From NCBI GenBank assembly GCA_023055505.1, contig JALIRH010000004.1, positions 31,191,502-31,255,501 of the forward strand: a DNA stretch of 64,000 bases. The letters run 5' to 3'. The notes beneath the pieces are model-generated. The model was not told the origin of the DNA. It saw nothing but the letters and a program-made list of their open reading frames with translations, and ran no database searches. Positions 49,601-61,885 of this stretch are shown here, one piece after another. Position numbers and translations under genes: made by a program. Each line of letters starts with the position of its first letter. Within the stretch, counting starts at the first letter, position 1. Source of the stretch: Callipepla californica brunnescens (lineage: Eukaryota; Chordata; Aves; Galliformes; Odontophoridae).

Positions 49601-49681
49601 GAGATGCCTGTGCCTTTTGTGACATCCATAGCTTCATACATGTACTGCATGGGCAATATCTTTGTAGAAATTATGTTCCAT
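46646..49681. other. 3 kb of unique DNA, no gene seen
   Basis: Very AT-rich unique sequence. An imperfect inverted repeat (CTTTTTGAATTTTT at 46951-46964 against AAAAATTCAAAAG at 47008-47020) is the only structure noted. No family or coding signal was recognised. Confidence 0.5.
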
Positions 49682-49911
49682 ATTGGCTGTGAAACTGTGG
49701 GTCTCTTCCACTGGTACAAATTTTCAAGAGCACAGCATGCAGACTCCCATTAACCACTGGTGAAGATGCACAGCTAATGCTAGCGACTATGTTAAAATAG
49801 TGTTTTGAAGCTTAGAATTTGCTCTATCAAATAGTGTTATTGTGCTCTTTGTATCCATTGTCATTTCCATGGAAATAAATGGAAGGGATTTCTTTCAGAG
49901 TGACCTACCTA
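49682..49911 (+). mobile_element. Mariner DNA transposon, 3'-end remnant
   Basis: The last 230 or so bases of the same mariner family as the copy at 24885-25449, on the plus strand. Shared segments in order are GCACAGCATGCAGACTC, GATGCACAGCTAATG, GACTATGTTAAAATAGTG, TTAGAATTTGCTCTATCAAA, TAGTGTTATTGTGCTC, TCCATGGAAATAAATGGAAG and the terminal repeat CTTTCAGAGTGACCTACC. The 5' end and its terminal repeat are missing or too decayed to see, so the copy cannot be mobilised. The left boundary is approximate. Confidence 0.75.
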
Positions 49912-51984
49912 TATTAAAATTTCGTTCAAGAAGAGAATAAAAGAAGGCAGCACCAGAATTTCTGTGTTCAGTAGTAGGCAGTCATCAAAAATTCTTGTCT
50001 TCAGCTGCCCAGCAAGTGCATACATCCCTGAAATATTTCCACACTAATACACATGCTAGTAAAACATTGTGTACTTCAGCAGAAGAAACTTCCGAGTTAC
50101 AGAGAAGAAAAGCTTTCATGCTTTACGCATACAAATGTGATTGAAGGGAAAGATACAACACAACAAAAAAAATAAATCTTCAGCCAGCCTCAGGTCTTTA
50201 CTCCAGAGGTAAATGAAATCACAGATATTTTCTTCTCTAAGATCTGATTACAAGTTCTTTTATTTTCCTTTTTCTTACATCATTACTTTTCATGACCAGA
50301 TTACATCTCCTGACAAACTTAAACTTTATAGATAAAGAGTTATAAAACATCTATTTTTTGTTTGTTTTTTTTTCCCATCATAAGTTACAAATTTTGCAGC
50401 CCATTCCAGTGCAAACACAGATTTGGCTGTCTTCCATCTTCTGTTTCCTGTTCCTAATTAGACAGTGCTCTAATGAACACTGGATGCTTTTTACTGGAAA
50501 AGACTGGTCTCTTTCCTATTCCCAGAGCAGTTAATCAACCTCTTCTTGTCTTGGCCAAAGGTGGGCCACATCTCTACATACATATGTTCTTGTAAGCAGC
50601 TTCTTATGTAAGTTCACCTAATACTGTTAAGTACATTAGTTTAGTGCCATAAAGTCATTACATGGAGTTATTCTCAATGCCTTTCTTTTAACAACAGCAA
50701 AAATTAGGTCACTTGACATCTGAAACAAACATCTGAACAAAATGGAAAGGAGTAAAGTAGCTAAAAAATGAAGTTTCTTGAGAACCAAAAAGTCCTGACA
50801 ATTTCATGTCTGAATGTCTGAATAGGTATACTTATGTATACCTATACCTGTTGATTCACTACACTTTTTTCACATATCTCTAAACATAGAAAATATAATG
50901 TTAAAATAACTGTATAAGAATTCTCCTTTTTCCCTTCACGATATTGAACATAGGATATGATTTTGGCTGTGACTTGCGTGCGCATTTCATACATGTTATA
51001 CAGAATGACAGTGGGACCATGTCCAAAGTACAGCTTTATCCTCATTGAAAACAACTAGCAAATTACTTCAACTCTATTTATCATGCTCAGTATGTGAAAA
51101 ATTAAATTTATTCTTAAACTTTTTCAGTATTAGGACAAAAGAAAACATCAGTAGATCATGAAAACCATTGTCTAAATCTGATTTTTGAAAGGGAAGCCTG
51201 TAATTATCCCCACAAATAACAGAAACTGGTCCCAACATCCATAACTCAGCTACCCAGAAATTCATTCCAACAGTGTCTAGGTTGTTAACACTTAAGAATC
51301 ATCTGTCTGTGCTAGAAGTCAATGTTTAGTTAGAATAATATGTACAGAAGGCGATTTAACTTATAGTAGCAATAATAGTAATCATAATGATTTGCATGTC
51401 TAAAAGGAGCAACCCTTTCAGCTCACTCACCTGTTTTGTAAGTTACACAGAGATGAATGATATAATAATATCTATCTGCAGGTGCAACAGCAAGGGGGCC
51501 AAGTACCTAGGGATTTTATGATGCAGATTTTTCTATCCCAGATTTTTATCTTTCTACTAAGAAATTTCAGATACATCTGAAATATCAAAGCAGCCAAAAT
51601 ATGTTGTCTGTTATTTTTAAAATAACTAAAACCCATTAGTTTCACATATATTACTGCATATACTACAACTTCATTTGTTATGCATTTACCCTGAAGAGTT
51701 CAGGAGAATGTATATGTAATGATACAAGTAGCTTTTAGAGAGAAACAGCAGTTTGATGGAGAACCACAGAAAATAACTACAGTTACTGAGCCCTGTGATT
51801 AATTTGTTGTTGGATGCCAAAAAATCTCCAGTGATAACTATCCAGTTTTGGAGCTGAACTGTCCTTAACACTTGTGGACCTCATTTCCACAGTGTCACAA
51901 AGATGTTCTCTGTTTCAAAACTTTTTGTTTTTACCACAAGACCAGGTCACTGTTGTTTCTGGCTTAGCTTTATAACCTCTACAA
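49912..51984. other. 2 kb of unique DNA, no gene seen
   Basis: AT-rich unique sequence with no recognised repeat. Open frames up to about 70 codons are of chance length. Confidence 0.5.
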
Positions 51985-52475
51985 GCTGTAGTTGGCAGCT
52001 GTAGAACTGCTTTTCTAGCATTCCCCATCTTGTATCATATACCTGATTATTCTCATGTGTAGGACTTTGCTCCTTCTCTGATTGATTTATATCCTGTCCA
52101 CCACACACTATTGCTCCTATCAATCAACATTTCACACTGTAATCTTCCCAAGTGCTTGTAGTTGTCCTGCCCTTGCTTGTTTTTGTCTGAAAATTTAATA
52201 CGAGCATTCTCTATTTCATTTTCCAAATCCTTAACAAAAGCAACAAATAATACTGACCTTGAGAAATTTCACTTAACTCATATTTCAGTCTGTGAATAAC
52301 AGATAGCTACTCTTGATATGTCTTCTCCACTGCTTGCTTTCCCACCCTACACTAGTTCCATAACATTTCTATAATTAGCTTATAGGAATGCTGTGCAAGA
52401 GTGTCAAATCCTGTTGAAAGTCAAGTTGTATGTGAAACTTTTTTTCCTCATCCACAGAGTTTGCCCCTCTATTGC
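51985..52475 (-). mobile_element. Ancient amniote CR1 fragment, RT region
   Basis: A strongly decayed piece of CR1-clade ORF2 on the minus strand. Read in that direction from the right end, CTGTGGATGAGGAAAAAAAG then AACTTGACTTTCAACAGGA corresponds to the reverse-transcriptase block that in intact CR1 reads VDEG...LDFSKAFDTVSH. It is followed by GGATTTGGAAAATGAAATAG, AGAATGCTCGTATTAAATTT and CAAGCACTTGGGAAGATTAC, which correspond to later parts of the same domain. All frames carry stops. The assignment rests on remembered order and wording of old amniote CR1 sequences, so confidence is moderate. Confidence 0.6.
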
Positions 52476-54205
52476 AAGGGGGAATTAGGTTGCTTGAAGT
52501 TTATAAATGCTAAACTGTTGAGATATTTCATAAACAAGATGAGTTTTCATTATTAACGCTGAAAATGCCACTAACTATTGTTGAGTCAAAAGTAGTCTTG
52601 AAAATACTTCCAGATAACTAAGATACAAACATTTCCTTAAATTGAAAAAATATAATGCAAGACACATGAAACATGAGGATACGGAATGTGGGACATGTGG
52701 GAAAATATCCCATATTTTTTTACTTGTTTTTTGTTGTTTTTTTTTAAGTGCTATATATAGATAGTAGCACCTCTACAGTTCTTTTAACACACATGTAATT
52801 AACAATTCCTAATAACCATTGATATTTGAAGCCAAGGGAAGCATATCGGTATATTCATATTTTGCAATAAACTCGCAGAGTCATCTTTCAAGTACTATCA
52901 GCTTTTTTTTTTTTTTTTTTTTTGGATTAATTTAGCACCAGTACTTGAAGATACTGAGTGTAGTCTGAGTCTTCTTCATTTGTCCATTACCACTCCAGAT
53001 TTTTAGCTACTCCTCATGCTCTTCATACAGAATATTTTCACAGTTTATTTTTGAAACAGCCATCACTCAAAGCCAGAGAGTCACTGAGGTAGCTTCATTT
53101 TCTATCACTTACTTTAACTGCTTTGAGTGTTGTTCATCACTCTAAATGAGTTCTGCCAGAGCTTCTAACACATCAATTTTCCTGTGAGCACGTGCAACAG
53201 GTCTTTTTGTGTATGATTCATGGAATCTCTAGCTTGCTACTGTTCATTTTTCTTAATCCCAAATTCTAAAAACTCATGCTTTTATTTCCCTACAGTTCAT
53301 GGAACTGTGCCTCATCTACATCAATCAATATTATAGGCACTGAAATAACCTCTGCAATGTACTGTGGATGCAATTTTTTGTCATTAACTGTCCTTGAAAA
53401 AGAACTGTGTATGAAGACTTGGAAGTGCAAATGTTTTGTTCGGAACATAGAAATAATAATCATCAAGCTTTGAAAAATCTTGCTATTATTAATCAAAATA
53501 TATGAACAAAAAATGTTCAACTTCTTGTTTCTAATATTCAAAAGGTTAAAAAAATCCTCGTCTTCCCACATTCAAGAGACATTACAGAAGAGTCACAATC
53601 TCTAAAAAAGATTGTCTATGAAAAGTATAGAGCTCTCAAATCAGATCTGCAAAATACTTAAAATTATTGGGCCTTTTTTCCTAATAACTATTCCATCGTT
53701 CACACACACAAATCTCTTAGCACGCCTCACAGTGCGCTGTCATCTTCTATGACACTGTGATGTGCAAACACTTCATGACATACCGCAGTGGGATGACCAT
53801 TTTAATTACCCACTTTAATAACAGTCTGGCCACTACAGTAAATGACAATAAACACATCCTCATCTGCCAGATTTTTTTTTTTTTTTAGAAGAAAAAGAAG
53901 CATTTTGTTCCTTTCCCAGCCCTAACTCTTCTCCAAAGCACACCTGCTAATCATCATGTCTTCTTATCTCCTGCCAAGCTAAAGAACAGAATAATTCCTG
54001 TCACTGAATAGAAGAAATAAGAATAATAACAGAATAACACTGTTGTTAGTGACAAGATAGAACCTGTAAAATCATGGATAATGGATGAGAGGTAAAAGAA
54101 GTACTCACATCTAGACCAAATACATTTGTTTTGATTCTTTCTTCTGGTTGATTCGATATTCAGATTTACTTTTCAGTTGGGTATGAGTAATAGTAAGTAA
54201 AAGAA
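52476..54205. other. Unique DNA with T runs and a hairpin
   Basis: Contains a pure run of 21 T at 52903-52923 and another of 15 T at 53872-53886. A bulged hairpin sits at 53727-53760 in a locally CpG-containing stretch. No transposon or coding frame was recognised. Confidence 0.5.
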
Positions 54206-54437
54206 GGGAAAATCAGGTTAGATGATAGGAAGAAATTATTTGCTCAAAGGGTGGTGAGGTACTGAACAGGCAGTCCACAGAAACTGTAGGTGCCCCATCC
54301 CTGGAGGTGTTCAAGGACAGATTGGATGGGACTCTGAGCAGTGGCAAACCTGCTCATGGTAGGGGGGGGAGGGGTTGGAGCTCTTTGCATGATCTCAAAG
54401 GTCACTTCCAAACTAAGCTATTCTATGGTTCTATAAT
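54206..54437 (+). mobile_element. CR1 LINE 3'-end fragment
   Basis: CR1 3' part on the plus strand, ending CTATTCTATGGTTCTAT (54421-54437). Landmarks in order are AATCAGGTTAGATGATAGGA, AAATTATTTGCTCAAAGGG, GTGGTGAGGTACTG, GTGCCCCATCCCTGGAGGTG, TTCAAGGACAGATTGGATGG, a run of eight G, and CAAAGGTCACTTCCAAAC. This is the terminal 230 bases or so of the element, covering the end of ORF2 and the 3' UTR. It is not translatable. Confidence 0.93.
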
Positions 54438-57400
54438 CCACTTCATACCTTAGTTCCAAGTACATAAAACAAAATTATTTTGTCTCCAAAGTAGGGATTT
54501 TCCTGCAGTTGCTGTTTTCTGCAGCATTAAAGTTCTTAGAGGCAAGATTGCAATTATCAGTTGAGAGAGGTCAAAAATTCACCGAGTTTGATTGCAACCA
54601 TCTAGTTGCAAAGTGACCATTTCCACAAAATTCTCTGTTTTTCAATTCTTTTTCAAGGGTTGTGGAATTTGTTTCTCTTATGATCTGTCAGGAAAGAATC
54701 TTGACAAGTTCATCAAGTTAAATCAACAGTGTTTACTTTGTCTCTATGACTATACTCTAAAAATTGATACTGCTTAAGGAAAGTAACATGATTCATTCAT
54801 TATTCAGATTAAGAAAAAAATATTTTTAAATTTTATGCTCAAAAAAAAAATGGCAATAAAAAAATAAGTTAAACTAATCTTGTCAACCCCTAATCCAAAT
54901 CCAATATGACACAGAAAATGAACAAGTCAGAAGACTCAGTTTTAAATACAGCTATTTCTAATCCTGAAGTTATGACTATCTGATCTGAAGTCAGGTATGT
55001 ATGGAAAGAAGCTTTTCTGAAAAGATATGCGACCAAACATGATATTGAATTTTCTTAAGTGAAATTACTTTCTCTTCTCTTTTTGTGAATGTTTTTGAAA
55101 CAGATTCCGAGATTACATGGGAACACTTCTGTGTCTGTCCAAGTTCTTTGGTGAATAACTAATAAACCATAAGTTAGATGTCAATCCTGGTGTATAATAT
55201 CAATCATTTAGATCTTTCCTCGTAAAATCTACACAAGTTGTCTTTTTGTGTTGGGTTTTGAGTTTTCATTTGATTTTTCATGCCTCATCCTGTTAGGCAA
55301 AAGAAACAACACTAAAAAGGGATTTAGGAAAACCAAGTATGATTCGTATGTGAAGGAAAAAATAAAAAAATCTTTTTACCTCCCATTTGCAAGAGCCACT
55401 TTCACCAAACTCAACAGGAAATCCTAACAATGAACTAGCGGTGACATAAAACATCAAAGTATAAAAGAATTATATAATTAGCTGCACAAAAGGTAGAACA
55501 TAAAACATTTCCACTTAGGAAATACATTTTGTCCAAAATATCACAGCCTAATGGTATGCCAACTGGAAACATTTTAATAGTGAAGTCACTTGAGTCTTGT
55601 TAATGACAGTCTCAGACTATATGAATTAAGAATCTTCAGGAAATTATTTTATGTCTTTACCTTCCTCTCTTATGGAGATGCAATATGTCATAATCTTGCT
55701 AAATCTCTGTATAAACAGCACAAAGGGAAATAGCCGAATATTCAAACCTAAGCATTTGGTATTAAAAATAAATAAATAAATAACTGAGCATTCTAATTAT
55801 GCTATTACGCTATGCTAAAGGTACCTACTTCATTTTTTAATATGGTCATACATTCTTACCCTGGATGGAGTAAGTACTCACTTTTTCAGGGAAACTTTAG
55901 TGTGTTGAATAAAAAAAATATCTTTTTGCATATGTTTAATTATGAATACATTCTTAATGAATTTTAAGTTGGAAAATATAGTAGATTCACAAGAGAAGCA
56001 CATAGTTGTTCAGAAGTATTACTGTCACTGTCACTTGAAGAATAGAGAATTTCTTCTCCATAGTCATGAACTTATGCTGAAGTTGCAACACTGAAAACTC
56101 ATGAAAAAAATAACTGATTTTCTAATTAAAGACATGATCAAGCAGTAAATTATGAAATTTTCCCAGAAAATGAATCATATTTTTTAGCACTGAAGGCAGT
56201 GCAAAATGATTAATAAAACCAACATAATATTCTGTATTTTTATCAAAACTTTTGTCAGAAACGCAATCAGGAAGAAGTGACCTAGACATGTTCTTCAGTC
56301 TTTCAGATTTCATACAAGCAGAAATGTCTTCTGTGAAGTATTTAGCACCTAAATAATGTGAAGGTCTATGGACATTGGTCCTCAATAAGCAATTTTCAAA
56401 TGCCTTCTGATACGTTTAGGAACTTTAGACACTTGATTTCAAACTGGATGCATCTGGTATGCAAATTCCGCTAATTCCAGGGGCAGATCATACATTCAAG
56501 GACACTATAGTTTCAAGTATTGTATGGTTTTCTTTTCATTATTCTTTTACATCACTAAAGCTGAGCTACAAGACTGAATACCTGCAAAAACAAGTTAGAC
56601 CATTCCTTTTTTGTTTTTGAAAAGAATATTCAGTAACATTACCAAAAATATTTGAAACTTTCTTGGCTTTAGAAGTCAGCAGAATATTTGGTTTTAATTT
56701 CAGTCCAGTCAGAATTCCCCTCCTGAACTAAGATTTAAGTGATTAAAAAAAAAAAAAAGAAAAAACCTTTAGTGAGCAGGCATCTAACTGTAGGAAGTAC
56801 TGCATCATACCACTATAGAGAAAGAAATCATAAAATGAATTACTGTGCTGCTAAGTGAACACTTAAAGCATTATTCTGAAAATATTGGGTCACAGGTAGC
56901 ACTCTTTCTAGACAATGCTTTTAAATTTTATTCTATGACAGAAACTCTGCTCCCAACACAAGACTGTTTTCTACTTGAAGGTGAATATAAATTCACTGAG
57001 TATCTCTATCTCATATGCAGAGAATTTCTCTTAGTATTTTCACAGATTTTTTGTAATTTCAGCTGTTGCATAATTATCTGAAATGCTTTTTAATGCCATA
57101 TATTCAGAATTAGAAATTCAGTAAAAGCTCTAATCTTCAGAACTGCAGTTACTCGAACATTTTTCCAAGAAATGGCAGAAGTTTGATTTGTCTTAAGTTA
57201 TGGAAAATTCTATGGAATACGTTCTTCAAATATGGCTTTTATAATGTTTTTCTTGCTGATTATGTGAATTTGTGTGTGTACATCTAAAAAGAAAACATAA
57301 AAGACCAAACATATTCATTTTCAAGGGCCTAGAAATTTATGTTTTCTTGAAGTCATTTGAGGTCAAAGCTATGTCGTAAAGACAACAGATCCTTTGCTTC

Positions 57401-60400
57401 CATATAGTGAACATATTGGGTAAAAAATAAACAGTCAGATTGTTAGAGTAGGTAAAATCATGCAATAAATCAGAACTCATATGCTAAAACTTCTGACATT
57501 CAATAGACAATATTTTCTTGCCATTCATCCAAATATTTATTGTAAAATAAGATTAGGCGTACTTTAACAAAATTGATGAATTTTGAGAAGGCAATAAATG
57601 CAAGAAACTACATTTAAAATTTCTGTTGTTTTAGCCAGTATTTTATTGTTACAGAGAGAAAAAATATCCTTTTTACATTCAGGAAGACATTTATATTTGT
57701 GCAGATAAATATAGTGGACAGAACATTGCGTTATTTCAAATGAGAAATCCTTCAACTTGTATTCAGTCTTCTGAGAAATAATTTTTCTCTTCTGAAGAGT
57801 GACAGAGATACAGCAGGCAATAATGTGAGAAATCATTAATCTGTAATTTTATAAGCCAACAAGAAGCGAGTTCCAATTTTGCACAGTTGAAATGAATCTC
57901 ACAAAAATGAAGTTGCTACAAAATTGCTAATTTATTATCATCAAAAGAGATTAATAGACATGCTAGAGGATGGACTATGTTTTTGCTGTGAGAGAAAAAC
58001 TATGATCATAGTTATCACTGTCATATTTCTAACTTATGCATAAAAATTGCATGAAATTTGGTGAGGTTGAAAAAATCAGTGATGGACATCAAATAGAGAT
58101 TATTCTATCTACTACAGATAAATTGTTTATTCCTTCAAAACATAAGCATAAGAACAGAATATGAATATAACATAAAACTAAAGATTTAAAACCCATTATT
58201 CTTTCAGTCAACTACTATTCGCATCCCAAACACCAAACATTTTGGCCACATGAAGAATAAGATTGTGTTCTCTTCCTACTATGCATTTGTTATCATTCCT
58301 TTTGTTTAAATTTAGGAACTGCTCCTGATATGTACTTAAATGTGCAAATCTTTGACTTTATAAGCAGTTAGAAAAATTGTTCATGATTCCAAGGCAGATA
58401 TTGAAATTTGCTCACGCATTTGTCCTCCTAGAGCGCTGATTCCACAACAAGTTGAACTTACTTTTTTGTACTTGTGTATGTTTGAGGAAGTTGCACGTAT
58501 TCACAGCCTCACTAAAATGTCTTAGTTATAATTACTTCCTCAGCAAATTCTCATACTTTCTCCAATGAGCAACTCAGAAGAAAGACAGAGAATATCTCCA
58601 ATAAACCTCCCTCTATCAGCCAAACACCTTTAGTGAAAAAAGGTCAATAAACCTCAGTGGCATTTGTACATTAAGCCAGTTACATTATAATGTGTCATAT
58701 ACTGATTGTTTTTAAGCAAAAATTTACATCTGGTAAACACATAGTCATTGTTTGACCTCGAACTTGTCATAGTAACATGGGGGTCTGCTGTCAAGCATTT
58801 AGAGTGTTGGTGTTGGCAAATGAAGTATAATGATTTAATTATTCATTTTTTCCCTAGAGATACAGCTGAGATTGCTATAGTGACTCATTATTTTCCACCT
58901 GTGCATTATGAAGCAAAACCTACAAGGAAGAAGACATACTAGAATATCAGAGAGTCAGATTCCCTCAGTGCCAACAGAAAACAAGGGAAGAAACACTGGA
59001 CTGAATTGGTGCCAAGTGGATTGATCCAAGTACTTCATTCTGTTCATCCTTGGTTCCCTTTAGTATCAGTGGCAAGAGGCAATACCTCCAGAAGAGCTTG
59101 AAATAGTCTGACACTTCCCTGCAATGAATAATTTGCCTATGGAGACTAACACTCAAAAATTGGTTGTTTCAATGATATTCCAAATGTAAATGCCTTAATC
59201 CACCTGATAAAACTGAAGAGAGTCAACCTCAAAGCAAGCCAAAGGCTTAGCCTGGCACTGATTTTGGATTCTAGTGGCTGAGGTGCAGACAATACCCAAG
59301 GGCTTGCAGGAATGTGTACAGGTCAACCTAGTCATAGACCACCAACGCAGCAAATGTACTGGATTGCAGGACCACCTCAAGTGATATCGGCAAATATAAA
59401 TTACACAGTATGCCACAGTAAAGTGATTCAATTCTTGCTATTGAGTAAATCCCTTTTTGTAGTGTCTATGTGCCTAGATATACACCTTGGTCATTGTCAG
59501 AGAAATTTCCACTCAGTGTGACAGAAATAGGTTTGCACTGCTTGCTGCAAAATTTCAGGCTGCTCCAGCATTAGAAGTGGGACCCTGTGGAAATTAAATG
59601 ACAGCCTCCAAAGAGTACTAATGACAGGATGTCTCATTTCAGTCACTGCCTTACTGGAGTCAGAGAAAGTATACTAGAATGTAACATATGCTTCTCCTTT
59701 GCAGGTTTAAAGACTCACTTTCACCCCTGAGCTGAAGATTCACAGGAGATTTCAGTGTGGTCTGGACTTTCAAAATGTAGATCAGTGATGAAATTTCGTA
59801 TTGTAACTCTCTAATGACGAGTACCTCAGGAATGAGTTTACATGTCAGAACTACTCTTGTAAGCTTTCTTTTCATTGTCTTCAACAGAAATTTACATGCT
59901 GTTTTTCAAAACTGAAAAGTTTAGATGGGGAAGTCATGCACCTCTGATAGCTTTTAACTTATTGAGGCACGCTGTAGGTGAATGCCCAGTATTCATACTT
60001 ACCTTTCTAAATTGCATATAAGATGAAGTGTCACTCATTAATTCAAAAGCAGTCTTGCAACCACACCACACTTCTTCTTTTCCATCTTTTTTTTTTTGTT
60101 TCCTGGAATACAGTTGCTATGTTTAGATGCAACTGGCTCACTTTGTGTTATCACAGATATCTGCATTCTTTACACAGGCATAAAAAAACTAACACAGCCC
60201 TTCATGATTTAGTCAGGGCTGATATAGCCAAGGCTGATATAGACTATGTCCTGGCAGCTAAGTCCCTGCAAATGTGATCTTCTATAAATCACTTGTCACT
60301 GAAATGTTATGCTCTGTGTCACTCTTTTAAACAACATTTAATGTTATAGGGAATTTTACCCCCACTAGACTCTGCTGCTGATAGAATAGGAACTCCCGAC

Positions 60401-61821
60401 ACAACTAAGATTATAGCAAGACAGAAATAGTGATGAAAGCATGAGATTTTCTGATTACTGTTACATAAAGTAGGAACCACTAATAGCTACTAATTTTTGC
60501 TACCGTATCTCATTATAAAATCTTGCCAAAACACAGTGTCCTTCTGAGCAAAATCTGGAAACCATAACTGAATTCTTCCTCACTGCATCAGAAGCCAGAC
60601 CCGTCAGTGGACTACTGCATTGCTGACAGGTTAAATGCCACATCTATAATGTGAAAGGAGAAATTTATTCTGATTCCCCAAAATTGGCATATGTATGGAA
60701 AGATGCTCTCAAGGTTTTGACATTTAATTTGTGACAGTATTAAAACAAACTTTTAGAATTTATGGCCTTATGAGATGTGGAGAAGTGACATTTTCTTCCT
60801 TAAGAAAACTAGCAGCAAGTTATGCACTGTTAGCAACTTTCACATCAACTCAGAATATTGAGTCTTGCCTAGGATATATTTTTTCCTGCATCAAACAGCA
60901 AAAAAAAAAAAAATCAAATATATCAAAACATGTTTATCAGTGTTTGACATCTCCAACATACTGCTATTGTTGTCTGTTCTAATAATGGACAAGCAGTCAC
61001 CATGTTTCTGAGCTGTACTTCCTTAACAAGAACATTTTTTTCCACTCAGTCGTTCATAACATATTTTCCTATTCCTATATGATCTACTTCGGCATAAGGA
61101 TAATTTTTAAACCAGGGCATGTTTGTTTCTATAAAACACAAATTGTACTGAAGGTGTCTGGTCTTACAAGTGAAGGGATGTTACACAATCATAGAAACAC
61201 TGAATTCTCTGAGGATCCACCCTGCTCAAATAGACCATTGAGCATGACAAATACTTCTTAAGATCCAAGACACTAATTCCAAGACACTAAATGTTCTATT
61301 TACATTACACATTAAATAGTACAGTTGGTTTCATAAGAAATCTGTATACGATCAGCCTATGCAGAAGCAGCCTATAGAAAGTTATATTCTTGTTCCTGCA
61401 CAGCAACAAAAGATTTCGTTTCTCATTTGTTTTGGTTTTGCTTTGGCTTTGGGCTGTTCAGCTACCAGTGACTTGTTTACAAAATTTTCTCCAGGCACTC
61501 ATGATAACTGTACAGCACACAGAGGTGAATCCTTTATTTGCTTTCCTGAAGTAAATATACGTGCCAAAACAGCTGAGTAGGTTGAATGATAAACGTACAG
61601 CTAAAGCACTGGATAAGGTATGTCCAGCTTACCAAATAAATCTTTGTGGCTCACACCATATTAGTGCAAATCCTATTCCTTTACTACTTGTACTAATTAA
61701 AAAACACTTTCAGTAAGATCTGCAGTATCTAATTTTGGTTTTCTTAAAATTCAACTTGCTTATTTGCAGGCTGCGGTAAGTGGCCCTCTGGTTTCAGCTA
61801 GATTATATCTCTGCTTACTGG
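54438..61821. other. 7.4 kb of unique DNA, no gene seen
   Basis: AT-rich unique sequence. Simple tracts include (AAAT)n at 55762-55784, 14 A at 56745-56758 and an A run near 60899-60912. Frames up to about 90 codons overlap on both strands and match nothing I know. A 73-codon plus-strand ATG frame at 61359-61580 has a hydrophobic segment (ISFLICFGFALALGCSA) resembling a signal peptide, but its start context is poor. I see no exon with convincing splice sites. Confidence 0.5.
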
Positions 61822-61885
61822 CTTGATACAAATTTGGCTGAAGTTGATGGAAAGATTTCTACTGGCTTTCATTGGCTTTGATTTC
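61822..61885. repeat. Palindromic remnant of an old amniote repeat
   Basis: CTTGATACAAATTTGGCTG then AAGTTGATGGAAAG, followed by CTGGCTTTCATTGGCTTTG, forms an imperfect inverted repeat. It matches the order of a self-complementary motif common in turtle, crocodilian and bird DNA (GATCCAAAGCCCATTGAAG ... CAATGGGCTTTGGATC type). I cannot give the family name with certainty. Confidence 0.35.

Noticed and set aside
59964..59986. String resembling microRNA miR-124 (GAGGCACGC ... GGTGAATGCCC)
   Set aside because: A four-base insertion interrupts the mature sequence and the required complementary arm is absent upstream, so it is a coincidence.
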